42,873 bases of DNA from Spongospora subterranea (taxonomy: Eukaryota > Endomyxa > Phytomyxea > Plasmodiophorida > Plasmodiophoridae). The notes under the pieces were generated by a model that worked only from the letters and a program-made list of their open reading frames with translations, ran no database searches and was not told the origin of the DNA. Below, one piece after another: positions 1 to 11,235 of this stretch (its first letter is position 1; every line of letters begins with the position of its first letter). Where the stretch lies: positions 1-42,873 of the forward strand of contig OUQQ01000107.1 of the NCBI GenBank assembly GCA_900404475.1, written 5' to 3'. The translations under genes were made by a program, and so were the position numbers.

Positions 1-1
1 G

Positions 2-715
2 TTGATGGATGAAATGAAATCTGTCCACAATCACCCAATCCTCGATTTGCAAGTGGTAGGTTTGATTGTCGCGTTGTATCGTTCAATGCCGTTTGGATTC
101 GACACGTTCGGAGAACTGATTGGTGTTGGTTCATTCGTTGCACTGGAATGCTCTTGGATCCACAAAATTCAATAAAGAGCTCTCCTGGTTTTTTCATTCC
201 AAAAAATGCTGTGTTTCAAGACTGATCAACACCCTGAACCCAATGTCAATTTTCCAATGTCTTATTAGGATGATTTACTGTACTCAACGACCAGTTTGGC
301 CATCCATAACGTATGAATAAATGATAGCCGGTTATTGACATAGTGCAGTTCCGCATCGACTGTCCATATCCCAACATACTATGGATTATCTTCTCACAAG
401 CGTTCTCTTTTGCCATTATCACCTTTTGGTCGTCGGTAAGTTGGGGCTCTCATTTAAAAAAGCCAGCGACTCTAGACAGTTACACGCTTCTTTAAGCGAA
501 TTGAATTCTATGCAATGCGCCAGAACAAGATCTGTTGGATTTCCAGAGCGCTTACCGGTTGTAATATACCGCAGCCAGTAATTCACAAACATGTATTCAA
601 TTCAACGCACAATAAGCTCCGACAGAAGTCAACATTTTTCATAGCCCTGTCCGAGGACCATAACATTGGACTCTTGCCGGTTGAACCTCTGCAAGGAATC
701 AAAGTAGGTTAAAAA
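2..715 (+). CDS. Unidentified 3' end of a plus-strand gene, exon structure unresolved
   Basis: I do not recognise this gene. A frame open from base 2 to a TAA at 173-175 encodes a protein-like stretch (it contains NHPILDL and ALYRSMPFGFDTF). Further on, a strong GTAAGT donor near 436 and an acceptor ending near 480 join two open stretches in frame to a stop at about 713-715. That join gives a hydrophobic segment followed by a basic tail ending GIKVG. At least one other splice choice (acceptor ending near 345) also stays open in another frame, so the model is not settled. The start lies left of the window. It could be one gene or the tail of one gene plus noncoding sequence. Confidence 0.3.
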
Positions 716-988
716 CTTGGGAATCACAATCATCAAATCAATAGTATTTTGATAATAATATCGCCGTAATTACAATCGAGACTGCTTCCGATCAAACACA
801 AAAACGTACCGAGAAATCGGCAAACAGAATGTGCTCCTTTCTAGAAAGCAGACACAGGGCGATAGTCGCTTTTGATAAAATCAGATCGGAAAGGAGTTCA
901 GATGGGTGACTATGAAAGAGATGTGATGGACGGGCAGATGGGTCAATAAGGTCCCATCTGACAGTGATAGGGGTTACCGGAGCACGTC

Positions 989-1865
989 ATGAGTGTACTT
1001 ATAAGGAGCGGGGACCACCCTTGTTACAGTACTAGCGCCACAGGGTATAACATCACTGCCATCATGATCGCCAATCGGATATTGAATAATGGGTTGGTGC
1101 GATCGTTATCTGGATCCACTGGAATCGCATATGATAGAGCCACGACTATATTATGTGTTAGGCGCGACGATAGTATTGTCATGATCGGGGATGGCCAAGG
1201 TCATCATACATATTGCCATTTACCCGCTGACATCAGCCATAATTAACCTCCTCTCATCGCCAGTATCTCGTGGCTCCACTATTGTAAAGCCAAATGCTCG
1301 AAAAGTTCGCGTTATTGGAGACGGAAAGGTGATTATCGTGTCGTTCTAGCTATCTCTCGTCAATCTAGCACCCACAGGTTCTAGCTGGGTTTGCCGGCGC
1401 CACAGCAGACGCCCTTACTTTACTGGAGCGGTTAGAGATGAGATTGGAGGAGCACCCAGGGCAACTGCTTAGGTCGTGTGTTGAAATGGCCAAGGCCTGG
1501 CGCACAGATAAATACCTGCGACGGCTGGGTAAGGAGCCGTATTCGGATTGGGGTTTTACATCTGGCTTATATGATTGATAGAGGCACTTCTTGTCGTGGC
1601 CGATAAAGATGTGTCGCTAACACTTACAGGAACGGGGGACGTTCTGGAACCGCACGATGGCCTGGTCGGGATCGGATCAGGAGGCGATTATGCTCTAGCT
1701 GCTGCTCGAGCACTGCTAACTGTCGATGGGCTAACGGCAATGGATATTGCCACACGATCTATGCGAATAGCGGCTGATATATGTGTCTATACCAATGATA
1801 GATTTGTGGTCGAACAGCTCGGGAAATCATCAGCGTCGGCAAGCCCAGGGCGGTCCGACAAATAA
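989..1865 (+). CDS. hslV: HslV-type threonine protease (ClpQ), probably mitochondrial
   Basis: This encodes the proteolytic subunit of the bacterial-type HslUV ATP-dependent protease, which in eukaryotes acts in mitochondria. Exons are 989-1199, 1264-1328, 1378-1528 and 1582-1865, giving 236 residues. The ATG at 989 is the first Met after an in-frame TAG. About 51 residues precede the conserved Thr-Thr-Ile that becomes the N-terminal nucleophile after processing (T52). The mature part carries VRR, GDGQVS, NARKVR (the conserved basic residues near the active site), [21 protein letters not shown], the G-x-GD-V segment, IGSGG.YA..AARAL and the C-terminal ICVYTN motif, in HslV order and with HslV length (about 185 residues). 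The leader is poor in acidic residues but only weakly resembles a mitochondrial presequence. The ATPase partner HslU is not in the window. Confidence 0.93.
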
Positions 1866-2276
1866 TACACGGTAAATGGGAAGGAAAACCCACTGAACCC
1901 ATCTGTCTGTAGTAGATAATTGTGTTTTAGCTGAATCACAGCTGTTTTACTATATTGAACTACACAACCGTTAAACGGTCAAATAATATCGTCAGGAGGG
2001 TCCATCTTATTTTCGATCAGAATAGTGTGATATTCCTTCATTATCACCTTCATGTAAGGTGTGACCTATCATCACTGGTGCAATGGTCAATTCCTCGTAT
2101 AATTGGTCTGGATACCCGATACCGGCATTATGGGATGTCCAATGGCGAGACCATGTTTTGATTTGGTCCTCATGATCCGTGGCGCTACACGGCTATACCT
2201 ACTGATGGACGGATAACGGCCCTGATCACCGTCCTCATCACCTCGGTCTGTATCCTGGATAGGCGAGGCCATTAGG
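1866..2276 (+). other. Intergenic gap between hslV and the Aladin gene
   Basis: About 410 bp. I see no coding exon, tRNA or repeat. Open stretches on either strand are short and unlike known proteins. It should hold the hslV 3' end and the Aladin promoter. Confidence 0.5.
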
Positions 2277-3983
2277 ATGGCTGTTATTGACGGGGATCAA
2301 ATACGACGTCCTAGTTTATCGCAATCCACCCTTCATAAGCGGAAAGCCCCTGACCTACTCTGTACGACGTGTAAGAACCTAGCGGTGAATCGCCACTCTT
2401 TAACGTGTTCTGACCATTACCTGTATTACAGTGTCAGGGATCAGGGCGCCAGAGATAAATCATTTCACTATCGCCGAATATAATCTCTCGTTGATGACAG
2501 TGTCGCCACAAGGATCAAGACTTCATCAAATACGGAGCGATGCCCTATCCCTGATCTTGGATAAAGATGGGCTGAGATACAAGCCTGTCCAGTTGCCAGA
2601 CCAGGATAATGATGCCGCCGTTGATCAAGATAATGGTCATGATGCCACGTTCCGCCCTTTATTCTGCATAGACGACCAAGGAAATCCTGTCGCTGTTCAG
2701 CCCAGTTCCAAATCCCGACCGTCTTCAACTTTAGTCACCTGGCACCCTATCCTGCCTTTGATCGCCATCGCCATGGCAGACGGTTCCGTCTATGTATATA
2801 ATGTGGACAACCGTTGCTGGTCAATTGCCCTACATCACCGCCAACAGTCCAGTCCTCGCCATATTCAATACTGTACTACTCACCCGAACATATTAGCGGT
2901 TTTATGTGGAACTCATGTCTGTCTATGGCAGATCGCTCCTGGTATGCCTCGCCCCTTGTTATTGTCTCGCTTTCCTGACTCTTTTATCAGGAAGTCAATC
3001 AGCCTCTTTAAGAATATTGAGACCCAGTGATTGGTCTGATTCTGTCCGTACCAGGGGACATGGATCACTGTCGTTCAATAATACTGGGCGCCTTCTAGCG
3101 TTTTCTAATGAAGGCCAGCCCTCGATTTGCATCTGGGATTTATCATCTGTATCTCCTAGTCGCCCCCAATCATCGCTAGCGATGCGCCTGTATTCTGTGA
3201 GCCTCGTCCAGTTTTCATCCAATGGCCGATATTTGGTAATGGTTACGTGCCGTGATTTTCTGACATCATGTTGACAGCAAATATGCATGATTTAGGTGGC
3301 ATTATCCTCCTCGTCTCCGCATTGTAAGCGCGCACCTGATCCGTCATGACCATCGTTTCTCTGACCTTCTCTATCACAGTCTTTATTTGGGACACTCAGC
3401 AATGGCAATGCATGAGATGGAGTACTGGATCAACACCAGCACACACCCTCTCATGGCACCCGACCGTCGACATAATGATCATGGCAAATATTGCATCAAC
3501 AAAAATTCACACGTAAAGATTAGATGGTTTCTCATAATTTTTGATGATGAAGTTGTTAGGGTTCGCCTTTGCCCGTTGGAATGTTCGACTGGGCTGGATG
3601 TTGGTCCCAGTTTGGATGACGATCCTTTAGCTGGATTGGGTGGCAATGTCAAGCAAGTAGTTTGGTCACCAACTAGCGAGAGAGTTGCGGTCAGTTTCGA
3701 AGACGGATTTGATTGCTCGGATTTGATAGCAATCTTATCAACATCCGTTCAACATGACGACCCGATAAGGTTGGAACGATTGCATACTTTGACAATATAG
3801 ATTCCTCAATGGCATAGGTTTACCCCAATTGGTTATATTCGTGGACCATCATCCAAGACCGCCAATCCACCTGTTGCCATGCAGTTCCGCCCTCAATTTG
3901 ACGCCGGCGCTCTTCTCGCAGTGTTATGGAGTCATGGTCAGTTGACGTTTTATCCCATGCTGTTCGTGGGAACCCGTTCATGA
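2277..3983 (+). CDS. AAAS: Aladin-like WD-repeat nucleoporin
   Basis: Aladin is a WD beta-propeller of the nuclear pore complex. Seven exons (2277-2370, 2432-2941, 2991-3235, 3296-3323, 3380-3512, 3560-3769, 3818-3983) give 461 residues; the 28-nt exon 4 is supported by the continuous product GRYLVALSSSSPHFFIWDT. Propeller blades are visible as TWHP...IAIAMADGSVYVYN, ICIWDLS, FIWDTQQWQCMRW and WSPTSERVAVSF. The most diagnostic part is the C-terminal block FRPQFDAGALLAVLWSHGQL, which matches the Aladin segment with the same GALL-x-V-x-W-S core followed by a short PLYF-like end. It is shorter than human Aladin (546), mainly at the tail. The stop lies 35 bp from the stop of the convergent peptidase gene. 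The start is the first suitable ATG and is less certain than the body. Confidence 0.85.
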
Positions 3984-4018
3984 CTACGAGAACATGAAAC
4001 ATGTATCAAATTATAATA

Positions 4019-5802
4019 TCAGATAATTGCCTTATAAACAGCCAACCGATGTATGACATTGTATAATATATCTAATCCCCATGTGAATCCGTTTCGAGAA
4101 ACTCTCTCGTTTATACCATGAAACAAATGTGCAAAACTGGATTCCTTTTCAACAAAAACGGGAGCAAATCCGATTGAGATCATTTTGGAAGGATGTCGCG
4201 AGTAAAATTTGGCATCTGTCTGGCCTGGACATAGAATTGGCATAATTTGCCCTGGTGGACCGCGATCATTCATTACCTATCGACAAGGCTGATATAAGAG
4301 CAAGCTTAGAACATGCACTGCACGTCTGTAATACTTGACTGATCGTGTTCAAAATTGAGGATATAGCAGGATCATCTGACGATTGAAGCGACAAAGGCAA
4401 TGTTTCACTCAAAACAGATATATTCACGTCATCAATGCCATTGCGCCACAGGAGCTGTTCAATTTCAGCAACTACATCCGTAAGTGAACAGCCAGGAAGC
4501 GTTCGACAAGAAATCGTCAGATGAGAAACAGACGGGACCTGAAAACACAGATCAAATTCCTCCTTAAAGTGTGCAGTATAATATTCCAGATACCTGATTA
4601 GATTTGACACCTCCGTTGATAATCGTGGGGACAGCGTTGTTGTGAAATAATGGCTCGATTACCCTAGCACTTTCCTTTGGCAAAATGTAATCTAGGAAGA
4701 AGTTGTGAAAAAACGGATGAAGAAAAGCAGCAGCAACTAGACGATTGAAAAGTGAGGGCCCGAATAAGATTTTCAGTTGCTATCGATGGCAAGTTTTCAA
4801 TCAAAAAATTGTGATTTGATGAGAACAGTACTGACGGATCTGGCTTGGGGTATAACATGAAGAGGCAGCCGATTATTACAGATAATAGCAGCAATTGATC
4901 CAATGCGCCCCACACAATTATCGTCATGATTGAAACAGCTATGACCTCCTTTCCCAGTACATTCAAGCTTTAACACGCCATTGCCTTTCTCACTGATTTG
5001 TACAGGATATAAAATTCTATTCTTGAAGTGGAACGGGAATCCCCCTCCTTCGGTAAACATGATGCCAGCATCGATAAGATCAGGATGGTTTTCCACAAGG
5101 TATTTGGACCCGTACGTGCTAGAATCCTCCTCATCTGCCACACTATCGCGATAGGGCCGATATCAAAACCAGATACATCTGCAGTCAAACAATCCCTAAC
5201 CCAGCGAAAATAATGTCGCGGTGAGGGACAATCCCGTTGCGCTTCATGTGGACCATAATGGCGACTGATGTAGCAGCGTGCTAATCAAAATCTGTTATAT
5301 GTTGAAAAACTGGTTTACCAAAATACGAACGTGTTTCATATCAAGGGCGCCTCGTCCGTAAATGACCCCGTCCTGCTCCTCGGCGGCGAAGGGGTCGTGG
5401 CTCCAACCTTGGGCTTGCCAATCGGGTGCTGCTCGAAAAATGGTAAAGTAAGGAAGGAAATTAAAAAAACGAGGCCTGACCTGGTACCACATCAAGATGG
5501 GCGCTGAGTAGAATAGGCGGGAGTTCGCTGGATCCATTCCCTGCTAACCGAGCAATTATATTAGGTCTCTTCTCTTTCCCGTATACGATCTGCCGTATTC
5601 GTCAGGGTGTCTGATTAGACAATACTAAATGTGTTATGACCTTATAGGGAATCTGTTCTTCTTTAAACACCGTCTCTAAAAGATCAACAGCAGCGGTCTC
5701 GTCTCCGTTACCTTCACCGTAGTTTGTAGTATCGCATCGTAACAGGCTCTTGAATAACGATACAGCATAGTGATGATCAATAAGGACTAGATTATCACCC
5801 AT
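4019..5802 (-). CDS. M20-family zinc metallopeptidase (carboxypeptidase S / ACY1 / DapE type)
   Basis: A binuclear-zinc exopeptidase or deacylase. Eight exons (4019-4276, 4335-4538, 4594-4779, 4836-5142, 5201-5280, 5331-5428, 5481-5589, 5641-5802, minus strand) sum to 1,404 nt, 467 residues. The metal and catalytic set is complete: SAHLDVVP (H85, D87), GRGALDMK (bridging D120), ADEED (catalytic E154 and zinc E155), FTEGGG, GGHS at the start of the lid domain, PGQTDAKF and FHGINE (H435). No signal peptide is visible, so a cytosolic ACY1/CNDP-like role fits better than vacuolar carboxypeptidase S, but substrate cannot be read from sequence. The acceptor of the intron after exon 2 is a NAGNAG site, so exon 3 may begin three bases earlier (end at 5431), adding one alanine. 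Confidence 0.92.
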
Positions 5803-7240
5803 AACGATATCAATAATGATCAGAGAGTAATAAGTTACGGCAAATGTTCATTCACCGGTCTAAATGTGTAACGACTGGCTCAGTCAAGCGGTTTATCCAT
5901 TCTGAACCGTTAAGAAACAGCTGACCCAGTGGCAATTTACATTTCCCAACTATTGAAGGGGCTTGATTTCCTTCACGTCCAACGGCTCATACACAGGTCT
6001 TGGGCCTGCGAGGTGTTAAATGTTGGTTTAGTCGCGGACCCAATGAAGTGCTTTAAAAGGTAAAAGGAACCGTTTATCTGTTACAATTCACACCAGCCAG
6101 TTGGTTATTAAAATCATCATCCAGTTTCAGGCTGCTCTTCGTTCTTCTCCCAGATCATCTTCCGTGTGATGTTTATTCCTTTCTATATTCATGTCTCTCT
6201 GAACATGCAATATAGTAAATGAAGGTTTTTTGGCAGAAGCACTAACTCAGAACCTGCCAGTTCTTCTGGGTTCCACCACAAACAAAAGATAAGAAATCGA
6301 CCAAACGGACCTCTGTGTTAAGGGAAACCCCACAGCCGCGATCCCGAGGTCCCATAATATCCGTGGAAGCCTCGATTCAATATTAACGGAAGAGCATTTG
6401 TGATTTCAGACAATGTCAGGCGTACATAATTAGAGTCACGCGTCGAATCTTTCAATGATCGTTCGCGCGCTAAATGATGCGCTACAGCAATCACTGGCCG
6501 TCTTAGTCATTAGTCCGCCGTCAATGGGCAATCAATGTCACCTGGCGTCCACAAATCCTACCTTTTAATGAAAACAACATGAGATATTTGCAAATTATCA
6601 AATGCCTTTACCAAATCATGCAAAAAGCATCGCATCGCACATATATAAGTCGATGAGCGACTATTGTACACAGATTATTACAACAATTGAAAGTGTAACA
6701 CGACGACGTTCAATAAATTCGAGGTATGCTTGTCAAAGTCGCAGGATGAATTCGTCATTTGCTCGCAGCTTAAAGCGAAAAGTAGTAGTACTAACGATCT
6801 GAACGGTGGGGTTAAATCTGGCGGAAGGCTGTGCTGCTAGGAGGAGGGTAACGGTAATTCGGCTGGAAGGAGGGGTTTGGTGACAGCTCACTGTGATGCT
6901 TCTAAAATGATATGATGGGAGTTCAGGAAAAAGGGGAAGAGGGGTGGCAGTTAGTGGTGGGGAAGGTCTGGTGGCTGATAATGCTGTGTTTCTGGCTGTA
7001 TATGTGTGTTTTCAAATGGGAGGAGCCGTATCGTAACGACACCCCATTACCCCTAAACGATTGAACAGCCTAGGCTGCCGATCACCAAATCTACTCCATT
7101 GCTGACTACCTACGACAAATTACGAATGTTCTTTGCTTCTGCATCGCAATCGTTCCGTCGCAGTCAACGACCCCCCTTTGTTCGCGACTTTTTCTCTACG
7201 TCCTAACTTGTCAGAGCATCAAATCCACACACCATCGTTC
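5803..7240 (+). other. Long divergent intergenic region
   Basis: About 1.4 kb between two divergently transcribed genes. No exon, tRNA or snRNA could be supported; the longest open stretch (6602-6802) has no protein-like character. From about 6805 to 7030 the plus strand is strongly purine/G-rich, followed by a pyrimidine-rich stretch, which may be promoter-associated for the transferase gene on the right. The frame of exon 1 of that gene stays open upstream to about 7133 but has no ATG before 7241. Confidence 0.45.
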
Positions 7241-9229
7241 ATGCTCCACCGTCGCGACAACCGATCGCATCGTCCAACTGGAACTTCAAGATTATTTGAG
7301 AGTTCGCGTACAGGAAGATATGTCCACAAACTAAAACCGGCTATCGGCTTTTTGTTATTTCTTATATGTGGTGTAATACTTTTAAGCGTGCTTACTATGA
7401 AGTCGAGTCCGGAAGAGTTCAGGCCTCAACCTATACAAAGGTTACTCAATTGTGCATTTGTCATACTACTTGCGAGCAATCTTTGTTTATTGTTGAGTTA
7501 TCTTCTCATAGTACTGAGATTGGGTTATTCTTTGTTTTTTTTTTAATATTATAAGAATTTATGCCAAGTCCTTTCGTATTTTCTTCGTAAAAGCGTACAT
7601 GAAGATGGAATTTTCTGACAATTTTCTTCTTTGTAGTGTCTCACCCGTCATTATATCACCAAGCAAAATTCGTGGTCCAGCAGTTTCTCCGGTCATAGCC
7701 GTTGACGCCATTGGTGTGTTCACTCGATCACTCATTATGCAAATATTTCAGTATTCGTTGTTATTGCGATGATCTTTGCATGACCCATTTTTTTATTGTG
7801 CATCTTTCGCTTTTCAGGTCCCCCTGCAAACTCAGTCGACATCGCTGTTGTTCTTGTTTGTTTTAATCGTCCCGATTACGTTCGTCGCACTGTTGATTCC
7901 CTTCTCACCATCTGGCCAGAAAACAGTTCCATCGGTCCGGCACGGTTGCACTTGACTATATCTCAAGATGGAGATTTTAAACCAGTTACTAGCGTCATTG
8001 AACTGTGGGGTCTCCTATCGTTCACCAGGTGTAGTTGAGATTAAAAGCCTGTTTGCAGACTTTTGAAGGATCATGACAATGTTCAGCATTTACGTTTTAA
8101 TTACGATCACGACAAATGGCAAGCTTCATATCCCGAGCAATTCTTGCAGGATTTCTCTGTATACTATCGCATCAGTGCACATTATCAGTTTATATTGAAC
8201 GACTTTTTATTCAATAAGAATAACAGTCATCTATTATTCATTGAAGGTCAGTGTCAATATGTTCTTCTCGGTTATTATTCATCAGTTGGCGCTTCTGGCC
8301 CTAGACGATATGGAGTTTGCGCCAGATTTTTTGTCGTATTTTGCAGCGTTGGCCAATCCCTTGATTAGATGGCAGAGCTCAACGTACTGTGTGTCGGCTT
8401 GGAATGATAATGGGCGCGAAAATCTGGTTTCTAACCCGAGTGGGACACGATATATGCGCCCTCGATTGACAAATGATTTGACGATATTTCAATTTCAGAT
8501 GTCCTATATCGCACCGATGTATTCCCTGGCCTTGGCTGGATGCTAACACGGAAGATGGCGCATGAGTTGTATGAGAAATGGCCTGCTGGATTCTGGTATA
8601 AACCCTGAAGTGCACATTCCTGCTCTCATGCCACTAAAAATCTGTCAGGGATGATTGGCTACGTGCTCCTGAACAAAAGCGAGGGCGATCGTGTGTTTAC
8701 CCTGAGATGAATCGGGTGAAGACATTTGGTAGCGAAGGAAGCAGCCACGGGGAGTTTTACGCACAGGCAAGTGTTTATTGCAAATATGTTGGTTTATTCT
8801 CATGTCGTTCAGTATTTGGAAAGGATTCAATTGAATACTGTCAATATTGATTGGTTGAAGCAAAGTTCCGCAATACCGGAAACCCTCGACCCAATAAAAT
8901 TTGAGGCGAGATTATACGATGACTTAAAAAAAGCAACCACGATAACCCGGTCGGAGATGAAAGGGCTTCTGGATGGATCTAAACCTTTGGGGTTATGTGT
9001 GTCGGGTTGTGTTTCAATTAAGTTTTGACATTTTGTTTGTAGCGATGGACCATACCGCATTTATTATACAAACGAGGCGGAATATATTGATATCGCCATA
9101 GCAACCCAGATCATGCCAGATTGGAAATCCGGTCTTCCGCGAACATCTTATGCTGGAATTGTTCCAATCCGCATGTTAAAAAAACCCATGTTGTATATAA
9201 GTCCCGTCGTTAAAAGCTCAGGAAGCTAG
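7241..9229 (+). CDS. MGAT1: Alpha-1,3-mannosyl-glycoprotein beta-1,2-GlcNAc-transferase (GnT I, GT13)
   Basis: GnT I adds the first GlcNAc to Man5GlcNAc2 in the Golgi and starts hybrid/complex N-glycan synthesis. Exons 7241-7440, 7637-7713, 7818-8004, 8059-8246, 8305-8439, 8499-8595, 8649-8766, 8813-8991 and 9043-9229 give 455 residues (human about 445). It is a type II membrane protein: a basic tail, then a signal anchor at residues 34-53 (AIGFLLFLICGVILLSVLTM), then a stem. The catalytic domain shows VCFNRPDYVRRT, ISQDGD, the metal-binding FIEDDMEFAPDF (DD at about 218-219), CVSAWNDNG, YRTDVFPGLGW, DDWLRAPEQ..GR.C..PE and the C-terminal RTSYAGIVPI. The seventh intron appears to be GC-AG. 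The first intron (196 nt) is long for this genome and could hide another exon, so the stem region is the weak part of the model. Confidence 0.93.
8767..8812 (+). other. Probable GC-AG intron in the MGAT1 gene
   Basis: The 46-nt intron starts with CAG|GCAAGT, the classic GC-donor consensus, and ends GTTCAG. Splicing here joins SHGEFYAQ to YLERIQLN, which aligns without a gap to the GnT I segment of the same length. A GT donor 6 nt further downstream (40-nt intron) would also keep the frame but adds two residues. Confidence 0.65.
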
Positions 9230-9515
9230 AAAACATTGTTTTATCGATAAATTATTTATAAATCAGTTATTTTTGTGCTTAGTTCTCTCCTATAGCTTTG
9301 ATGAAATGAAATCCCTTTCATGCAATCTATTGGTAGAACATTTGAGTTTTCAAGAATTGCCTGTGGCTGGCGGCACATGGCCATTGGTACTGTAGTCAGG
9401 GTTTGGCGGATAGTGCAGTGGATACACTGATTGACCGAGTCAGAGTCATCTTACTGAGGCTGCGCAATTACCAAATCCGTTGAAACAATCATTAATATAA
9501 AGTACGTCGCTCAAC

Positions 9516-11235
9516 ATGTTCGCTTGGCTATTTTCAAATAGAGCAGATACTGAGAATGGCGATGTAGAGGAGAGATCTAGCACAACTGTTGAATCCTATG
9601 CTGACACCGTTGGTGAACGTGCGTCCGGAGATCATGCGCCACGTCCCATAGGCGATGCTTCTGGTTCCCTAACTAAATATTCTGAAGAAACTGGTCTGTT
9701 TTCTACTGTTCTCGAAGTTGCTTATGTTCATATTACCCCCACCGTCGATCCGTTAAAAAGCTTTGCAAATACATTTTCTGTTTATGACGAGCATGGTCAT
9801 GTTCAAGTCACCCAGAACCTAGGTTAGACCCTAATTTTTTTCGATAATTTGGGCTTATCAATTGTTTGTAGACCATGGTATGCAAATACAGTTCAACAAG
9901 AAAGATCATTCCATGGTATGGATTTTACCGATGGGCGATGAACTTGATGATGAATTGGTCACTTTGGGATTTACATTCGATGATCCAATCACTGAAGATT
10001 CTTTTAAATTGCTTATCGCCACTAAATTATATGAATCATCACGTCAAGAGAGCTTTGTAAAAACTGTCAAAGCCCAAGATCAAGATTGGGTTCTCGGATC
10101 TCATGCGCAGGTGGACGAGGATGCTGAAGTAGAAGATCCGATGGAAGTCGTATCCGAATCTGAGGAAGAGAACGATGAATCTTCTCATCCCAGAACTCCT
10201 TCTAGAGTCTCCAAAGACTCGTCGAACGCTAAAAACTCTCATTTAGCTATCGGAATGGGGCTGGATCGAAGCTACGTAGTCCGGGGTCCTCATATTGGCG
10301 TATTCAAACATGGGCGGGACGGTATGAACCATTTGGCCACTTTTGATCAGGTTAAAGGAAGTGACGGGACTGTATTTTCGCCTACAAAAATCATGTTGCA
10401 TGATCGTGATAGAAAGATGCTTATGCTGCGCCCTGATCGGTTAAACAGTGTTGTTGAACTTGACCTGGAAACACAACAAGTCGTTCAAGAGTATCAAGCC
10501 GAGGATGAAACAACGATTAGAGATCTTGGGCCACATTCGCGTTATTCTCAGATGACAGGCACTGAGCTTATTACCGGTCTCAACAAGAATTCCGTGTTCG
10601 CCATGGACCCTCGACTAAACAGTCAAAACAAAAAAGTCAAGGGGTTTTCGTATGCTGCAAATCCACATTTGTCATGTGTTGCCGCAACCGGAAATGCTCA
10701 GTATGCATTTGGCAGCGACAAAGGAGAGATTCGAATGTTTTCGGATGTGGGCAAGCGAGCCAAGACATTATTGCCCGGTCTTGGACACGCCATTACCGCA
10801 ATTGACACGAGCGAGGATGGCAAATGGGTTCTGGCCACCACTGATCGCTATATTATGCTCATCTCTGCCGAAACTAGTGATGGTCGCACTGGTTTTGATG
10901 TTTCCCTTGGGAAATCAAAGCCGGTTCCAATCAAACTCCAGTTGAAACCTCAAGATATGGTCAAATATCGCATCAGAGAAGTATGCTTCCGCAAGGCAAA
11001 TTTTGATATGGGCGAAGGAAAGAAAGAACAGTGGATTGTTTCTGCAACCGGAAATCTTCTTATCACTTGGAATATGAAGAATGTTTTACGCGGACGTATC
11101 AATGACTATACGGTTAAAGTTTACGACGAGGCAGTCGTTGCGGATCAGTTCCGTTATGGGCACTCAGATATCGTTGTCGCGCTACCTGATGACGTGAAAA
11201 GAGCGCATTTTCATCCTAAGAAGTCTAACGCATGA
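9516..11235 (+). CDS. VID27: VID27-family cytoplasmic protein
   Basis: VID27 proteins occur in fungi, plants and amoebae; in yeast the gene is linked to vacuole import and degradation, but the molecular role is unclear. Two exons, 9516-9822 and 9872-11235, encode 556 residues. The N-terminal third holds the PH-like Vid27 domain (residues about 60-160, with MVWILPMGDELDDELVTLGF). An acidic linker (about 180-215) leads into the C-terminal propeller-like domain with GLDRSYVVRGPHIGVFKHG, KIMLHDRDRKMLML, FSYAANPHLSCVAATGN.QYA.GS.KGEIRMFS, and the end FRYGHSDIVVALPDDVKRA. Yeast Vid27 is about 780 residues; the extra N-terminal domain is absent here and no upstream exon was found. This leaves a family member made of the PH-like and C-terminal domains. 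Confidence 0.92.

Noticed and set aside
381..581. Open frame containing FPERLPVV, reminiscent of the Atg8 N-terminal segment
   Set aside because: The rest of the Atg8 ubiquitin fold is absent downstream; a different splice join gives a better continuous frame, so the similarity looks accidental.
2906..3274. Separate small gene starting at 2906
   Set aside because: It is exon 3 of the Aladin-like gene read through the preceding intron.
6300..6480. Possible tRNA or snRNA around short complementary runs
   Set aside because: No cloverleaf, T-arm consensus or snRNA box could be assembled on either strand.
7366..7554. Extra exon inside the long first intron of MGAT1
   Set aside because: No pair of splice sites keeps the frame with both neighbours; the direct join of exons 1 and 2 is in frame.
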